The translations under genes and the position numbers were made by a program. This document shows, in pieces, positions 33,532-44,265 of a DNA stretch of 64,000 bases. Positions within the stretch are counted from its first letter, which is position 1. Each line of letters begins with the position of its first letter. The DNA is from Ischnura elegans (taxonomy: Eukaryota > Arthropoda > Insecta > Odonata > Coenagrionidae). The notes below the pieces were generated by a model. That model saw only the letters and a list, made by a program, of their open reading frames with translations. It searched no databases and was not told the origin of the DNA. Where the stretch lies: contig NC_060254.1 of NCBI RefSeq assembly GCF_921293095.1, forward strand, positions 930,001 through 994,000. The letters run 5' to 3'.

Positions 33532-34308
33532 TTTGTGCAAGTTGGTGCAGTGATAGTGGACGTTCATCGGAGAAAGTATTGACGATAGTTTGTATGTATC
33601 GACCAGTCCTCTTTTAAATAATTTTCTATTCGAAAGAGAATAAGAGTAATTGTTTCGCTAAATTAGATGTGGGATAGAAGAGAAAATTGGAAATATTATT
33701 GTGGTTGACAATAGAAAATACATAATATATGTATTGTATTTCTGTGGGTTTTTTCTTTCCTGCCTCTTTAAAATTTCTTGCGGTGGTGACTTCATGCAAA
33801 GTAAGTATAAAATCGGAGGTGTGATCTAAGAGATAACATGTTTTATTTTACATGTGTTTATGCTGGTGATTTGGCAGGACTTTCATATTTTTAATAGGTT
33901 GATACATTTACTGCAGTGACCTAGGGACTTTTACTCATACCAAATAATTTTTCAAATACTTTAGCGCCTGATATGGGTAAGTTTTAGTAGCTGAGACTGA
34001 ACTATACGTTAATTTTTGCTTGCATTTTGATGAATTCGATCATACTAATAGCAGATGTGTCAGCAATCCTGTTTCATCGGCAATTTTTATTTAAAAATTT
34101 TATTTCGTCAGGCTTTAGGGTAAGCTTTTTAATGCTCGTGGGCTATGTGATGTCTTATTTAGTGTCAAAATTAATTAGAATTTACTCTCATTAACATCTC
34201 AAGGTTTCCAAGTAAGTACGAGCCACTTAATGCTGGATGCTGGGGGTGCGTGAATTAGCCATGAGAATCTCATTTTTCGCAGAGTTATTTAAGTGGCCGA
34301 GTAAGTTT

Positions 34309-34455
34309 TGTAAGTTCTCAATGGGTAAATAATACTATATCATGAATTCTAATTACCATGAAAAACTCACAACCGACAAAAACTTTGTCGGTCGTGAGTC
34401 TTTCATGGTAATTAGAATTCATGATATGGTGTTATTTACCTATTGAGAACTTACA
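34309..34455. mobile_element. 147-bp hairpin MITE inside THAP element copy 2
   Basis: Reverse-orientation counterpart of 27651-27797, at the same position relative to the host element, with loop ACAAAAACTTTGT. Confidence 0.88.
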
Positions 34456-34848
34456 ATTCATAATGATTCGTATCAAGGTTCTCGCTACGGTCGGTAGCTA
34501 TCGATTGTGTTGCGTTTGATCGTGCGAGTTACGATATATCTAATTTTCGACCTAATCGATTGAGATTAGCCTGAGTGCTGTGTTCCTGCGCGCTTCGTAT
34601 CCTATCGTACGTGCTTAGTAGCGGACATTCACATGCTGCGTACGCGCTTCGTCGACAGGCCGCGAACGGAAATTATCCATTGACGAAAAGCGACGGAGCG
34701 GCATAGTATCCCCTTAGTCAATGGGTACTATGTACATACGAATTAGATACGGAGGGTTCTGTGCCGTCTGGGAAGCTTACTTGAGAAGCGACTTCCTTAT
34801 TTCTTCCTTTCACCTTATCTCAATGACTTATAATGTGCTAGCTGGGAT

Positions 34849-35130
34849 GCTAATAATTGGTCACATCTGTCGACCCCTCCCATACACTCTCGTTATATTT
34901 TAGGACAGCCTCAGGTTTTTGAGTAACCTTACCAGAGCGGGATTTGTGTTCAGACATACGGACGCCAAACTATGAGGACACAATAAGAACGTCACATTTG
35001 TCTCGCCATTTGAGAACACAGATGCCATTATTAGAGTAAGTTGCTTGTACATTACCAGGCTTCAACTTTTTTTTGCACTAAATCTGATGGGTTACCTTTC
35101 CGGTTCGCCTTCAAAGTTCCTGTTACGTAT
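34849..35130 (-). pseudogene. piggyBac transposase, third piece (third catalytic Asp)
   Basis: The minus strand continues the piggyBac protein: VTGTLKANRKGNP, then after a one-base slip in an A-run ICVLKWRDKCDVL, then KPEAVLKYNES and, after another slip, GVDRCDQLL, the context of the third catalytic Asp. Both ends stop exactly at insertion boundaries (34846 and 35131). The preceding piece (58743-59034) ends DRKT and joins here as RKTYVTGT when one AT is removed. Confidence 0.88.
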
Positions 35131-35506
35131 CCCAGATAGCATGCAAGCTTGCAGCAAACTTGTCATAGGCTTGTCATTGCCCAGACGGCACAGAACCCTC
35201 CGTATCTAATTCGTATGTACATAGTACCCATTGACTAAGGGGATACTGTGCCGCTCCGTCGCTTTTCGTCAATGATAATTTCCATGCGCGGCCTGTCGAC
35301 GAAGCGCGTACGCAGCATGTGAATGTCCGCTACTAAGCACGTACGATTGGATACGAAGCGCGCAGGAACACGGCACTCAGGCTAATCTCAATCGATTAGG
35401 TCGAAATTAGATATATCGTAACTCGCACGATCGAAAAATGTATCGAACGCAACACAATCGATAGCTACCGACCGTAGCGAGAACCTTGATACGAATCATT
35501 ATGAAT

Positions 35507-36158
35507 AGGGTAGTTTCCTTCATCAAAGAAAACGATAGGCATTGATTGCGCTTCGTTGCCCACCATTAGTGTATTCATAATACACAAATTATTTGGTTTT
35601 TGAAATACCGGTTTAGACGAATGGCAAGGGTCAAAGTTTATCCTCATTTGAAAAAGGCCAGATTGGCGCCCATGCGATTCCGCTCCGCGTGACGTCACAG
35701 GGACCTAGTTTCTACACGAGAGGATAGGAGTTATACATCGTCTGAGGTTACCAATGCATGCATGAGGCACAGAGCTCAGGGAAACATGTCTTAATAATCA
35801 CCTATTAAAACTGGCTAAGGTCGGAAAGTTTTCTTCGCTTGATAAGGTATTAATAAACCTTTTTTAAGCCATGCGCTACCAGACAGGAAGGTACTCGGCT
35901 ATCCGCTAGCATCCTGCGTCCTATCAGCGCTCAGAGCCTCGATCAAGGTCACTTCACAAGGAGAGAGGGGGAACCAGAAATGCGGCGCACGGACTTTCCT
36001 ACTTACGCGTCGCGTTTTTGCGCACTTGAAAATTTTCACTTTTCATTTAATCGCGAAAAATAGATATCGTCATTTAAAAATCTAAAAGCGCGAAATACGT
36101 ACTCCAGGAGTAATAATCTTTCGATTTAGGCAATAAAAAAATAATAGGAAACCACCCT
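35507..36158 (-). mobile_element. Non-autonomous TIR element, family A, copy 3
   Basis: A 652-bp copy with intact ends AGGGTAGTTTCC and GGAAACCACCCT, flanked by AT on both sides. Copies 1, 2 and 4 of the THAP element show the empty site GAATTGTAAG, which fixes both the boundaries and the 2-bp duplication. No ORF of note. Confidence 0.88.
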
Positions 36159-36160
36159 AT

Positions 36161-36307
36161 TGTAAGTTCTCAATAGGTAAATAACACCATATCATGAATT
36201 CTAATTACCATGAAAGACTCACGACCGACAAAGTTTTTGTCGGTTGTGAGTTTTTCATGGTAATTAGAATTCATGATATAGTATAATTTACCCATTGAGA
36301 ACTTACA
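36161..36307. mobile_element. 147-bp hairpin MITE inside THAP element copy 3
   Basis: Nearly identical to 27651-27797 and in the same orientation. Family A copy 3 inserted directly beside its left end. Confidence 0.9.
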
Positions 36308-36890
36308 AAACTTATTCGGCCACTTAAATAACTGCGAAAAATGAGATTCTCAAGGCTAATTCACGCATCCCCAGCATCCAGCATTCTTAAGTGGCTCGTA
36401 CTTACTTAAAAACCTTGAGATGTTAATAAGAGTAAATTGTTATTAATTTTGACACTAAATAAGACATCACATAGCCCACGAGCATTAAAAAGCTTACCCT
36501 AAACCCTGACGAAATAAAATTTTTAAATAAAAATTGCCGATGAAACAGGATTGCTGACACATCTGCTATTAGTATGATCGAATTCATCAAAATGCAAGCA
36601 AAAATTAACGTATAGTTCAGTCACAGCTACTAAAACTTACCCATATCAGGCGCTAAAGTATTTGAAAAATTATTTGCGATGAGTAAAAGTCTCTAGGTCA
36701 CTGCAGTAAATGTATCAACCTATTAAAAATATGAAAGTCCTGCCAAATCACCAGCATAAACACTTGTAAAATAAAACATGGTATCTCTTAGATCACACCT
36801 CCGATTTTATACTTACTTTGCATGAAGTCACCACCACAAGAAATTTTAAAGAGGCAGGAAAGAAAAAACCCACATAAATACAATACATAT

Positions 36891-37600
36891 ATTATGTATT
36901 TTATATTGTCAACCACAATAATATTTCCAATTTTCTCTTCTATCCCACATCTAATTTAGCGAAACAATTACTCTTATTCTCTTTCGAATAGAAAATTATT
37001 TAAAAGAGGACTGGTCGATACATACAAACTATCGTCAATACTTTCTCCGATAAACGTCCACTATCACTGCACCAACTTGCACAAATCAAATCCACATCCA
37101 CAAATATGTCACTTCTGCCACAATGTCTGTATTATGTATTTTCTATTGTCAACCACAATAATATTTCCAATTTTCTCTTCTATCCCACATCTAATTTAGC
37201 GAAACAATTACTATTACATAAAAAATTATTTAAAAGAGGACTGGTCGATACATAAAAACTATCTTCAATACTTTCTCCGATGAACGTCCACTATCACAGC
37301 ATCAACTTGCACAAATCAAATCCACATCCACAAATATGTCACTTCTGCCACAATGTCTGTATTATGTATTTTCTATTGTCAACCACAATAATATTTCCAA
37401 TTTTCTCTTCTATCCCACATCTAATTTAGCGAAACAATTACTCTTATTCTCTTTCGAATAAAAAATTATTTAAAAGAGGACTGGTCGATACATAAAAACT
37501 ATCTTCAATACTTTCTCCGATGAACGTCCACTATCACAGCATCAACTTGCACAAATCAAATCCACATCCACAAATATGTCACTTCTGCCACAATGTCTGT
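36891..37600. repeat. Tandem triplication within THAP element copy 3
   Basis: ATTATGTATTTT begins at 36891, 37131 and 37361, giving units of 240, 230 and about 240 bases, each ending GCCACAATGTCTG. Copies 1, 2 and 4 have this segment once. The second unit has lost about ten bases near 37210-37220. The segment includes the end of THAP exon 2, so two extra truncated coding ends were created. Confidence 0.9.
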
Positions 37601-37729
37601 CTTCTTGGCGACAGGTAAAAGTGAAGCAATGGTACCTTCCTCCAATCTGGGCACCTTCAATTCAGCAAGAATTTTCTCCTCGTCTTCTCGTCCAAGGCCA
37701 CAGATTACTTTCTGATATCACAATGGTGC

Positions 37730-38017
37730 TGAGGGGGAAGGTGCAGTACAGTCAAATAAACCACCTCAATTAAACAATAACAATGTATTTTCGTTAGATC
37801 GTTCAATACAGAATAACGCCGGTTGGCGTGGTCACGGTAGCGTGCGCACAGATCACCAGATTCGGTCGGACTCTCCGGAAAAAGTAATGGCGGCGCCCAG
37901 TCAGCGGCGTGGTCGACCATTGCGACCTCTGGCTGTGTCGTCTCCGAACTCTCGCGACAATTGCCGGTCGCCAGGCGCACCAACGGCTGGCGCGCGGATT
38001 TAAATTGTGCCGCCACA
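37730..38017 (-). repeat. 3' LTR of the CsRn1-like element
   Basis: On the minus strand it starts TGTGGCGGCACAATTTAAAT and ends CCTTCCCCCTCA. It differs from the 5' LTR (42148-42435) by G/A in the GCGCACA-ATCACC tract and by ACGGCTGG versus ACAGCTGG. Confidence 0.93.
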
Positions 38018-38031
38018 TCACCCCCTCCGCA
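38018..38031 (-). promoter_or_regulatory. Polypurine tract
   Basis: The minus strand reads TGCGGAGGGGGTGA directly before the 3' LTR, in the position used to prime plus-strand synthesis. Confidence 0.85.
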
Positions 38032-38169
38032 GTCTTTAGGCCACTAAAGAATTTAGAGAAAAAAAAGTAATTAGTGACAATCAATAGGGTTGGGGGGGGG
38101 GGGGGAGGGAATGGAAGCCACAGTGCAGTGACCGCCGCCAGTGATATTGCAAAAAAAATAATATATCGC

Positions 38170-41100
38170 CTAGGTGGCGAACTCCTCCAAGTGCTTGGGG
38201 AAATGGACCCATCTCCCGGAGCGGGTTGCTCGTTGCGCCTGTCCGGGATCGGTCAGCGATGTCGCCGGAGGGTCGATGGCAGGCGGTGTTGTGGTGCTGG
38301 CTGGCGGTGGTCCCGATGTACCACCGGCGTCGTGACGTCCGTCCTCCGCTGCCAAGATGTACGATGGTTTCAGGCGGTCTAAGGATACCGCCTTCTCCTT
38401 GCCCTTCATGTCGACCACGAAGAACTTGGCGTCGCGGCTTACGACGCGGAAGGGGCCCTCGTACGGCGGTTGCAGTGGGGGCCGGGTGGCGTCCGTTCTC
38501 ACGAACACCTGAGAGGCTGACTGGAGGTCCTTGTGGACAAAGACTGGCCTCTCTCCGTGATGCGAGGCGGGAACGGGTTGGATCCGTCGGAAGTGTCGGC
38601 GCAGCTTCACGACGAATGACTCGTCCTCGTTGTCAGGCTTGGTAGGAGCGAAGAACTCTCCAGGAAGGCGAAGAGGCTCTCCGTAGACAAGTTCCGCCGG
38701 TGATGCGCCGATGTCGGCTTTCCAAGCTGCTCGAATGCCGAGAAGCACAGCAGGTAGAGTGTCGTACCAGCTGTCGGTCTCGTGGCACATGATAGCAGCC
38801 TTCAACTGCCAGTGGAATCGTTCCACCATTCCATTGGCAGCGGGGTGGTACGCAGTGGTGCGCAGATGACGGGCACCGGTGAGCACCGAAAGCCGGTGAA
38901 AGAGAGCAGACTCGAACTGCCGGCCTTGGTCCGTGGTGACTCTCAATGGGGTGCCGAAACGCGAGATCCAGCCGCGAAAGAACTCGCGTGTGACCGTATC
39001 TGCTGTTACGTCTGATGTTGGGATGGCTTCAGCCCATCGCGAGTAGCGATCGACACACGTGACGAAATAGCGGTAGCCATTGGACACTGGCAGGGGTCCT
39101 ACGATGTCAAGGTGGACGTGGTCGAAGCGCTGCGATGGGGAAACGAAACTGGCGATGGGGGACACTGTATGACGATGCACTTTGGACCGTTGGCACGGGA
39201 TGCAGGCTCGCGCCCAGGTGCGGCAGTCCTTCCGCATCGACGGCCACACGAACCTTTCGGAGACCATTTTGGTGGAGGCCTTAATGCCAGGGTGGGACAA
39301 TTGATGGAGGGAATCAAACACCGGCTTACGGAACGACTCCGTAAGGTAAGGTCTTACCGTTGGGGTCGAAACGTCGCACCAGACTTCACCATTGCATCCG
39401 GGGACGCGCACTTTCTTTAACTTAAGGGGATTGTCAAGTTCATCGCACTTGGAAAAGGATTGCGCCTGCGAGCGTGCAAGCGCGTCAAAATCAATTCCAC
39501 CTGAGAGCGCTTCAACTCGCGAAAGGGCGTCCGCGACAACGTTCTCCCGACCGGCGACGTGTCGAATGTCGGTGCTAAATTGGGCCACAAAATTCAAGTA
39601 CCGGAACTGCCGGGGGGAACACTTTTCGGGCTTCTGTTGAAAGGCGTAAACAAGGGGTTTGTGGTCCGTGAATATACAGAATTCACGCCCTTCCAACATG
39701 TGTCGAAAATATTTCACTCCTTCGTAAACGGCAAGAAGTTCACGGTCGTATGGGCTGTACTTACGCTGGGGCGGCTTCAGCTTACGAGTGAAAAAACCAA
39801 GTGGTTTCCACTCGTCACCCTCGCGTTGATTCAATGCACCACCTATTGCGTTATCTGACGCGTCACAAAAAAGGGCCAGCGGCAATCGCACATCCGGATG
39901 AGCCACGAATGTCGCGCTCACGAGAGCGTCTTTGCATTCATTGAAAGCGCGGTCTAACGTAACCGTCCACTCAATGGCATCACTACCCCTCACTCCTCCC
40001 TTTAACACTTCGCACAGGGGGGATTGCACGTCGGCGGCATTCGGAATTAACCGTCTATAGAAATTTACCATCCCAAGGAACTGACGTAGTTCCCTGGCAG
40101 TCTTGGGTATGGGGTAGCACTTCACAGCGTCAATTTTGTTCGGGGTGGGCTTAATGCCAGAGGCAGTCACTGTATGCCCAAGGAAAGTCACTTCGTCAAC
40201 ACCTAATACACATTTCGCCGGGTTAATTACAATACCGAAATCACTGAGCCGTTTAAAAAGAGCACGCAAGTGGCACTCGTGTTCATTGGCGTCGCGCGAT
40301 GCGACCAGAATATCGTCAAGGTACGCATACGCGTGATCGAGGCCTCGCAGCACTTCGTCGATAAAACGCTGGAAAGTCTGTGCAGCGTTGCGCAGGCCAA
40401 AGGGCATGCGTGTGAACTCGAAGAGTCCAAAGGGAGTGGTGAGGGCGGTTTTAGGGACACCTTCGGGGGCCACTGGGATTTGGTGGTAAGCACGCACTAA
40501 GTCTATGCGGGAAAACGCGCACTTACCGGCTAAATTGTGGGCGAAGTCCGCAATGTGTGGCACCGGGTACAGATCGGGGACGGTTCGCGCGTTCAGTGCG
40601 CGGTAGTCGCCGCAAGGGCGCCAGTCACCATCCTTTTTAGGCACTAGATGAAGTGCCGATGCCCAACAGCTGTCGGAGCGCTGCGCTGTGCCGTTCCGCA
40701 CCTTCTCCTCGAACTCCTGTTTGGCGATGTTCGCCTTATCCGGTGCAAGGCGGCGGGGCTTGCAGGCGACTGGCGGACCCGGTGTCGTCTTGATGTGATG
40801 CATCGTCGTGTGAGGAAAATCGCTGGGGGTCCCAGATGGCCGAGTGATCTGGGGGAACTCAGCCAACACCGCGTGAAAACGAGAACTATTTACAACAGTC
40901 TTCACTTGCGGGTGATTGGAGGTCACCTCACGGCCGCGGGTCGTCAACGAGGTTATGCCGTCGATTAATCTACGCTCGCGAACATCCACAAGTAGATTAA
41001 AAAATGAAAGGAAGTCGACGCCAATTATCGGTCTGTCAACGTCCGCGACGACGAATCGCCAGCGGAAGTGGCGTTTGAGACCGAAATTGAGCGACAAGTC

Positions 41101-41385
41101 GATCCATCCGTACGTCGCGATCACGGTGCCGTTCGCGGCGAACAACTGATAGGCGGATAAAGCTTTCCGTCCCTTCACTTTTGTACGGGGATAAACACAG
41201 AGGTCGGACCCTGTGTCGACCAAAAACTCTGTCTTCGTTGCGGCATCAATGACGAAAAGGCGGCGGGGCGTAGAGCAACGGCCATCGGCCGCCATTAACC
41301 GCTGCTCTTCGGGTTTTCCGCCACATAAGCACAGGGGGGGCGGCACTTGTGGGCAGCAGCACCAAACTTCCCGTGGTAATAGCAA
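38170..41385 (-). CDS. pol: Ty3/gypsy pol: protease, reverse transcriptase, RNase H, integrase
   Basis: This is a 1071-codon open frame with no stop. Protease has FLVDTGS (D57). Reverse transcriptase has [10 protein letters not shown] (D295), [10 protein letters not shown] and AYLDD (355-358). RNase H has LFCDASDNA (D508) and FTDHKPLVY. Integrase has the zinc module H694, H698, C728, C731, then HLDIVGPLP (D760), TTDQGRQFE (D819) and NGMVERFHW (E855), with a GPF module and DRLKPSYI near the end. It makes cDNA from the element RNA and inserts it. The frame overlaps the end of gag by 91 bases in the -1 frame, so expression as a gag-pol fusion by -1 frameshifting is likely; GGAAAAC at 41313-41319 (minus strand) is a possible slip site. 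The first Met shown is within the overlap and probably not a real start. Confidence 0.95.
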   Translation of the reverse strand: MLLPREVWCCCPQVPPPLCLCGGKPEEQRLMAADGRCSTPRRLFVIDAATKTEFLVDTGSDLCVYPRTKVKGRKALSAYQLFAANGTVIATYGWIDLSLNFGLKRHFRWRFVVADVDRPIIGVDFLSFFNLLVDVRERRLIDGITSLTTRGREVTSNHPQVKTVVNSSRFHAVLAEFPQITRPSGTPSDFPHTTMHHIKTTPGPPVACKPRRLAPDKANIAKQEFEEKVRNGTAQRSDSCWASALHLVPKKDGDWRPCGDYRALNARTVPDLYPVPHIADFAHNLAGKCAFSRIDLVRAYHQIPVAPEGVPKTALTTPFGLFEFTRMPFGLRNAAQTFQRFIDEVLRGLDHAYAYLDDILVASRDANEHECHLRALFKRLSDFGIVINPAKCVLGVDEVTFLGHTVTASGIKPTPNKIDAVKCYPIPKTARELRQFLGMVNFYRRLIPNAADVQSPLCEVLKGGVRGSDAIEWTVTLDRAFNECKDALVSATFVAHPDVRLPLALFCDASDNAIGGALNQREGDEWKPLGFFTRKLKPPQRKYSPYDRELLAVYEGVKYFRHMLEGREFCIFTDHKPLVYAFQQKPEKCSPRQFRYLNFVAQFSTDIRHVAGRENVVADALSRVEALSGGIDFDALARSQAQSFSKCDELDNPLKLKKVRVPGCNGEVWCDVSTPTVRPYLTESFRKPVFDSLHQLSHPGIKASTKMVSERFVWPSMRKDCRTWARACIPCQRSKVHRHTVSPIASFVSPSQRFDHVHLDIVGPLPVSNGYRYFVTCVDRYSRWAEAIPTSDVTADTVTREFFRGWISRFGTPLRVTTDQGRQFESALFHRLSVLTGARHLRTTAYHPAANGMVERFHWQLKAAIMCHETDSWYDTLPAVLLGIRAAWKADIGASPAELVYGEPLRLPGEFFAPTKPDNEDESFVVKLRRHFRRIQPVPASHHGERPVFVHKDLQSASQVFVRTDATRPPLQPPYEGPFRVVSRDAKFFVVDMKGKEKAVSLDRLKPSYILAAEDGRHDAGGTSGPPPASTTTPPAIDPPATSLTDPGQAQRATRSGRWVHFPKHLEEFAT

Positions 41386-42092
41386 AACCGCGGGTCACGG
41401 TTTCCGGATGGGCTGCGATGGCGAGGGCGGCTCTTGGATCGCGAGCGGGCGCGGTACCTTTGTGTGCTCAACGCTGCGACCTGCCTCGTTAGCTCCGCCA
41501 TTTGCTTTCGAAGTTCCGCCATTTCGGAATACGCCTCGGCGCTGGCGACCTGGGGTTGTGACGTCACCTCGCATACCTTGTCGGCCAGCTTCGCCAATCC
41601 CGCCAAATCCGTGGAATCCTGCGTGGCCAGGATCGCTTGGGCGGAGGATGGCAAGCGATTCACCCACAAAGTCCGCACAAAGTCGTCGGGTACGGAATTA
41701 CCCGCGAGAGAACGGATGTGTCGGAGGAATTGGGAGGGCTTCCGGTCCCCGAGTTCCTCGTGTTCGAGGAGTTGGCGGATGCGCGTCTCTTGCGAGGTGG
41801 ACAAACGCGAAATTAGTTCTTCCGTAATTCGTTTGTATGGGGATTCACTGGGGGGATTCACAATAATGTCCTCCACTTCCACGGCATGGCGGTTGTCCAA
41901 TTGAGCGACCACGTGGGAGAACTTTGTCAGTTCGCTGGTTATGCCGGCGAGGGAAAACTGCACCTCCAACTGGCTAAACCAAAGCGCCGGTCGTTCCGGC
42001 CAAAAAGGTGGCACACGCATGGCTACACGATTAACCGAAGCCTCGCCGGTAGGCGGGACTTGGTTCGGGGGAGTCGCCATTTTGGACGCCAA
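41295..42092 (-). CDS. gag: Ty3/gypsy gag with CHCC zinc finger
   Basis: A 265-residue capsid/nucleocapsid precursor. The N-terminal part has [20 protein letters not shown] and [10 protein letters not shown], typical of CsRn1/Mdg-type gag capsids. A short heptad region lies at about 189-210, followed by an Arg/Ser-rich basic stretch (213-230). One zinc finger uses C237, H240, C250, C254 (CHCC) instead of the usual CCHC, a known CsRn1-lineage character. Gag forms the virus-like particle that packages the RNA. The start is 53 bases after the 5' LTR in the minus direction. The frame is intact. Confidence 0.93.
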   Translation of the reverse strand: MASKMATPPNQVPPTGEASVNRVAMRVPPFWPERPALWFSQLEVQFSLAGITSELTKFSHVVAQLDNRHAVEVEDIIVNPPSESPYKRITEELISRLSTSQETRIRQLLEHEELGDRKPSQFLRHIRSLAGNSVPDDFVRTLWVNRLPSSAQAILATQDSTDLAGLAKLADKVCEVTSQPQVASAEAYSEMAELRKQMAELTRQVAALSTQRYRARSRSKSRPRHRSPSGNRDPRFCYYHGKFGAAAHKCRPPCAYVAENPKSSG

Positions 42093-42127
42093 CTAACAGG
42101 ATGCACAAAAATAACTTAAACTCGAAG

Positions 42128-42145
42128 ATCACGTCGGGGTCACCA
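42128..42145 (-). promoter_or_regulatory. tRNA-Trp primer binding site
   Basis: Two bases inside the 5' LTR the minus strand reads TGGTGACCCCGACGTGAT, complementary over 18 bases to the 3' end of insect tRNA-Trp including CCA. Most insect Ty3/gypsy elements use other tRNAs; tRNA-Trp use marks CsRn1 relatives. Confidence 0.88.
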
Positions 42146-42147
42146 CT

Positions 42148-42435
42148 TGAGGGGGAAGGTGCAGTACAGTCAAATAAACCACCTCAATTAAACAATAACA
42201 ATGTATTTTCGTTAGATCGTTCAATACAGAATAACGCCGGTTGGCGTGGTCACGGTAGCGTGCGCACAAATCACCAGATTCGGTCGGACTCTCCGGAAAA
42301 AGTAATGGCGGCGCCCAGTCAGCGGCGTGGTCGACCATTGCGACCTCTGGCTGTGTCGTCTCCGAACTCTCGCGACAATTGCCGGTCGCCAGGCGCACCA
42401 ACAGCTGGCGCGCGGATTTAAATTGTGCCGCCACA
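42148..42435 (-). repeat. 5' LTR of the CsRn1-like element
   Basis: A 288-bp LTR beginning TGTGGCGG on the minus strand, with 2 substitutions and no indels relative to the 3' LTR. The adjacent GTGC is the target duplication. Confidence 0.93.
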
Positions 42436-43502
42436 GTGCGATGTGAAGCTCACACACCTAAAATTAATAAATAATAAAATAGCATGTAACTTATTAGGTC
42501 AAATCATTTCCAATTTTTGGTATTTCTAATCAAATTACTAGGCTCGTAAATATAGTAAATATTTGTATGCCTGATATTTTTATTGTTTTACACTATAGCA
42601 TAAGATAATTTGAAATGATGAAAGCCGACGTGTAATACACCATAGGGCAAGCTAAGAAGCAATATTCGATCCTATAAACTTGGCAGCTTATTCCTAGTTT
42701 CTCCTTTTAACCACACGTTCACCGAATGAATTAATACAAAAAAGACAACTAAAATGCAAGAATTTTCAAAAGAATTGCTGCTACAATATTTTCAATCGCC
42801 ATTTTTAGTACTGAATAGTACTATAGTACTGAATAGTTAGGGATGTTGATGCATCAACATCCCGAAGCCACTTCTAACTTAAAATTACATCCAAATAATT
42901 ACAGCGAGAAAGAGTACATACCTCACAGCTTTTCGTAGGGGTGAAATGTTTTCTTCTTATCGCCCAAATGCACTTCTTCTTCAACTCAGGATCTTTTGGA
43001 AAGCTAAAAACTTGAGCCATGTCCCGGAGTTTCCATTACATACCGACATTACACACACGGAAGGCATTTTTAACAAAAATATCTCACAAACACGTTTCTG
43101 AAGCCCAGAGAATGAAATTAAAGAATAAGGGAAACTTCACCATTACCATACACTCTATTTTTCACAAACTTAACCACAATAATCCCTGAAATGTGGTGAG
43201 ACGTGACGTAAACCATGCCATCTCCAACGGCTTGTGAAGGCATGTGATCTTTCTAGGAGGATATGGCACGATGGCACCAGATGGCACCACCCGCGAAAGA
43301 AAATAGTCCCAGACCGAATACAGTTTTATCGATGAGATACAATTTTATCGATGCATATGAATTTGCCAGTCCTCTTGCATCTTTTTTCGTCATTAAAGGA
43401 AATAAAGAAACAAAACCTTCTAAGTAACTTCCTAAGCGCGATTTTTGTATCTCGATTGTCCACCCTCGTATTCAGGTACGAAAACTTCCTGTGCCGTCTG
43501 GG

Positions 43503-43686
43503 TGGCTTGTCACGACAAACCTTGTCGTGGCAAGTTTGCAGCAAACTTGCTGTGACAAACCTATTCTGGCTTGAAAGCTGTACATAGCTTTCAAAAAGTT
43601 ATGTACAAGCTTGAATAAAGCTTACAAGTTATGTGAACACATACAAGCCGTAGAATAGTACATTACACCTGCAGAATACATGCCAT
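43503..43686. repeat. Word array of the CCCAGATAGC element, left part
   Basis: Continuation of the array begun at 35131, with CTTGTCACGACA, GCAAGTTTGCAGCAAAC, GAAAGCTGTACATAGCTTTC and AAGCTT words. It stops at the insertion at 43687 and resumes at 52008. Confidence 0.8.
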
Positions 43687-43719
43687 CCCTGAGAGCACAC
43701 GAAAAATTGTAGACGTATA

Positions 43720-44265
43720 CATTTGGGATATTTCTAGTCTACAGGTAACTTAACCGATGGAAGTTAGCAGTAGACCATAAATATACGCGATGTACTACTA
43801 CCGCAATTGGGATATTTCAAGTCTACTGGTAACTTAACCGATGTCAGGCTGTAGACCAAAAATATACCCGTGATGAAAAGTAAAGGAAGCATTAGTTATT
43901 TCACATAAATATCATGTCATGTATATTCATCATGACAGGTAGATTCCATAAAGTTACGCCTGAAACAGCCAATTATAAATATACGCGACGTATAATACAC
44001 GAAAAATTGAAGGCGTATACATTTGGGATATTTCTAGTCTACAGGTAACTTAGATGATGGAAGGCTGTAGACAAAAAATATACGCGATGTACTACTACCG
44101 CAATTGGGATATTTCAAGTCTACAGGCAACTTAACCGATGCAAGGCTGTAGACCAAAAATATACGCGGTGTACTACTACCGCAATTGGGATATTTCAAGT
44201 CTACAGGCAACTTAACCGATGGAAGGCTGTAGACCAAAAATATACGCGTGATGACTTTACAACAT
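43720..44265. repeat. Subterminal tandem array, period about 81 bp
   Basis: TTGGGATATTTC recurs at 43722, 43806, 44022, 44104 and 44185, mostly 81-83 bases apart with a spacer at 43880-44010. Each unit pairs GTCTACAGG with CTGTAGACC. It lies 30-580 bases inside the left end of the 43687-52007 element. Confidence 0.85.

Larger units (their letters stand above)
32304..34772 (+). mobile_element. THAP-encoding CCCAGACGG element, copy 2 (inverted relative to copy 1)
   Basis: This is a 2469-bp copy with both ends intact (CCCAGACGGCACAG and its inverse) and AA on both sides. It lacks the 500-bp insertion of copy 1 and so shows that empty site at about 33403. It lies head-to-head with copy 1, giving long near-identical arms with a 2-kb spacer. 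Confidence 0.88.
31359..34846. mobile_element. CCCAGATAGCAC element inserted in piggyBac gene
   Basis: The left end CCCAGATAGCACAAAGTAAG and the right end (inverse CCCAGCTAGCACATTATAAG) are flanked by AT at 31357-31358 and 34847-34848. Subterminal words are CTTACT/TAAG-type (31375-31470 and 34776-34835). It has no intact gene. It contains a tRNA-derived stretch and was itself invaded by THAP element copy 2 (AA duplicated). Removing it restores the piggyBac frame. Confidence 0.88.
37730..42435 (-). mobile_element. Complete CsRn1-like Ty3/gypsy LTR retrotransposon
   Basis: The 4706-bp element has 288-bp LTRs (37730-38017 and 42148-42435) differing at only two positions and a 4-bp duplication GTGC (37726-37729 and 42436-42439). 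A tRNA-Trp primer site, a polypurine tract, an intact gag frame and an intact pol frame are present. The empty site is visible in copy 2 of the host THAP element near 33360. The tRNA-Trp primer and the unusual CHCC finger of gag are characters of the CsRn1 lineage. Every component looks intact, so the insertion is young and might still be active. Confidence 0.93.
35180..43502 (-). mobile_element. THAP-encoding CCCAGACGG element, copy 3, with nested insertions
   Basis: The ends are CCCAGACGGCACAG and its inverse, flanked by TG on both sides (35178-35179, 43503-43504). It carries family A copy 3 (35507-36158), the hairpin MITE, a tandem triplication (36891-37600) and the LTR retrotransposon (37730-42435). 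The THAP gene is on the minus strand, starting at about 43070; its exon 2 is split by the retrotransposon. Confidence 0.88.

Noticed and set aside
38226-41904. Several plus-strand open frames of 70-200 codons
   Set aside because: All lie opposite the gag and pol frames of the retrotransposon and are shadows of its codon structure.
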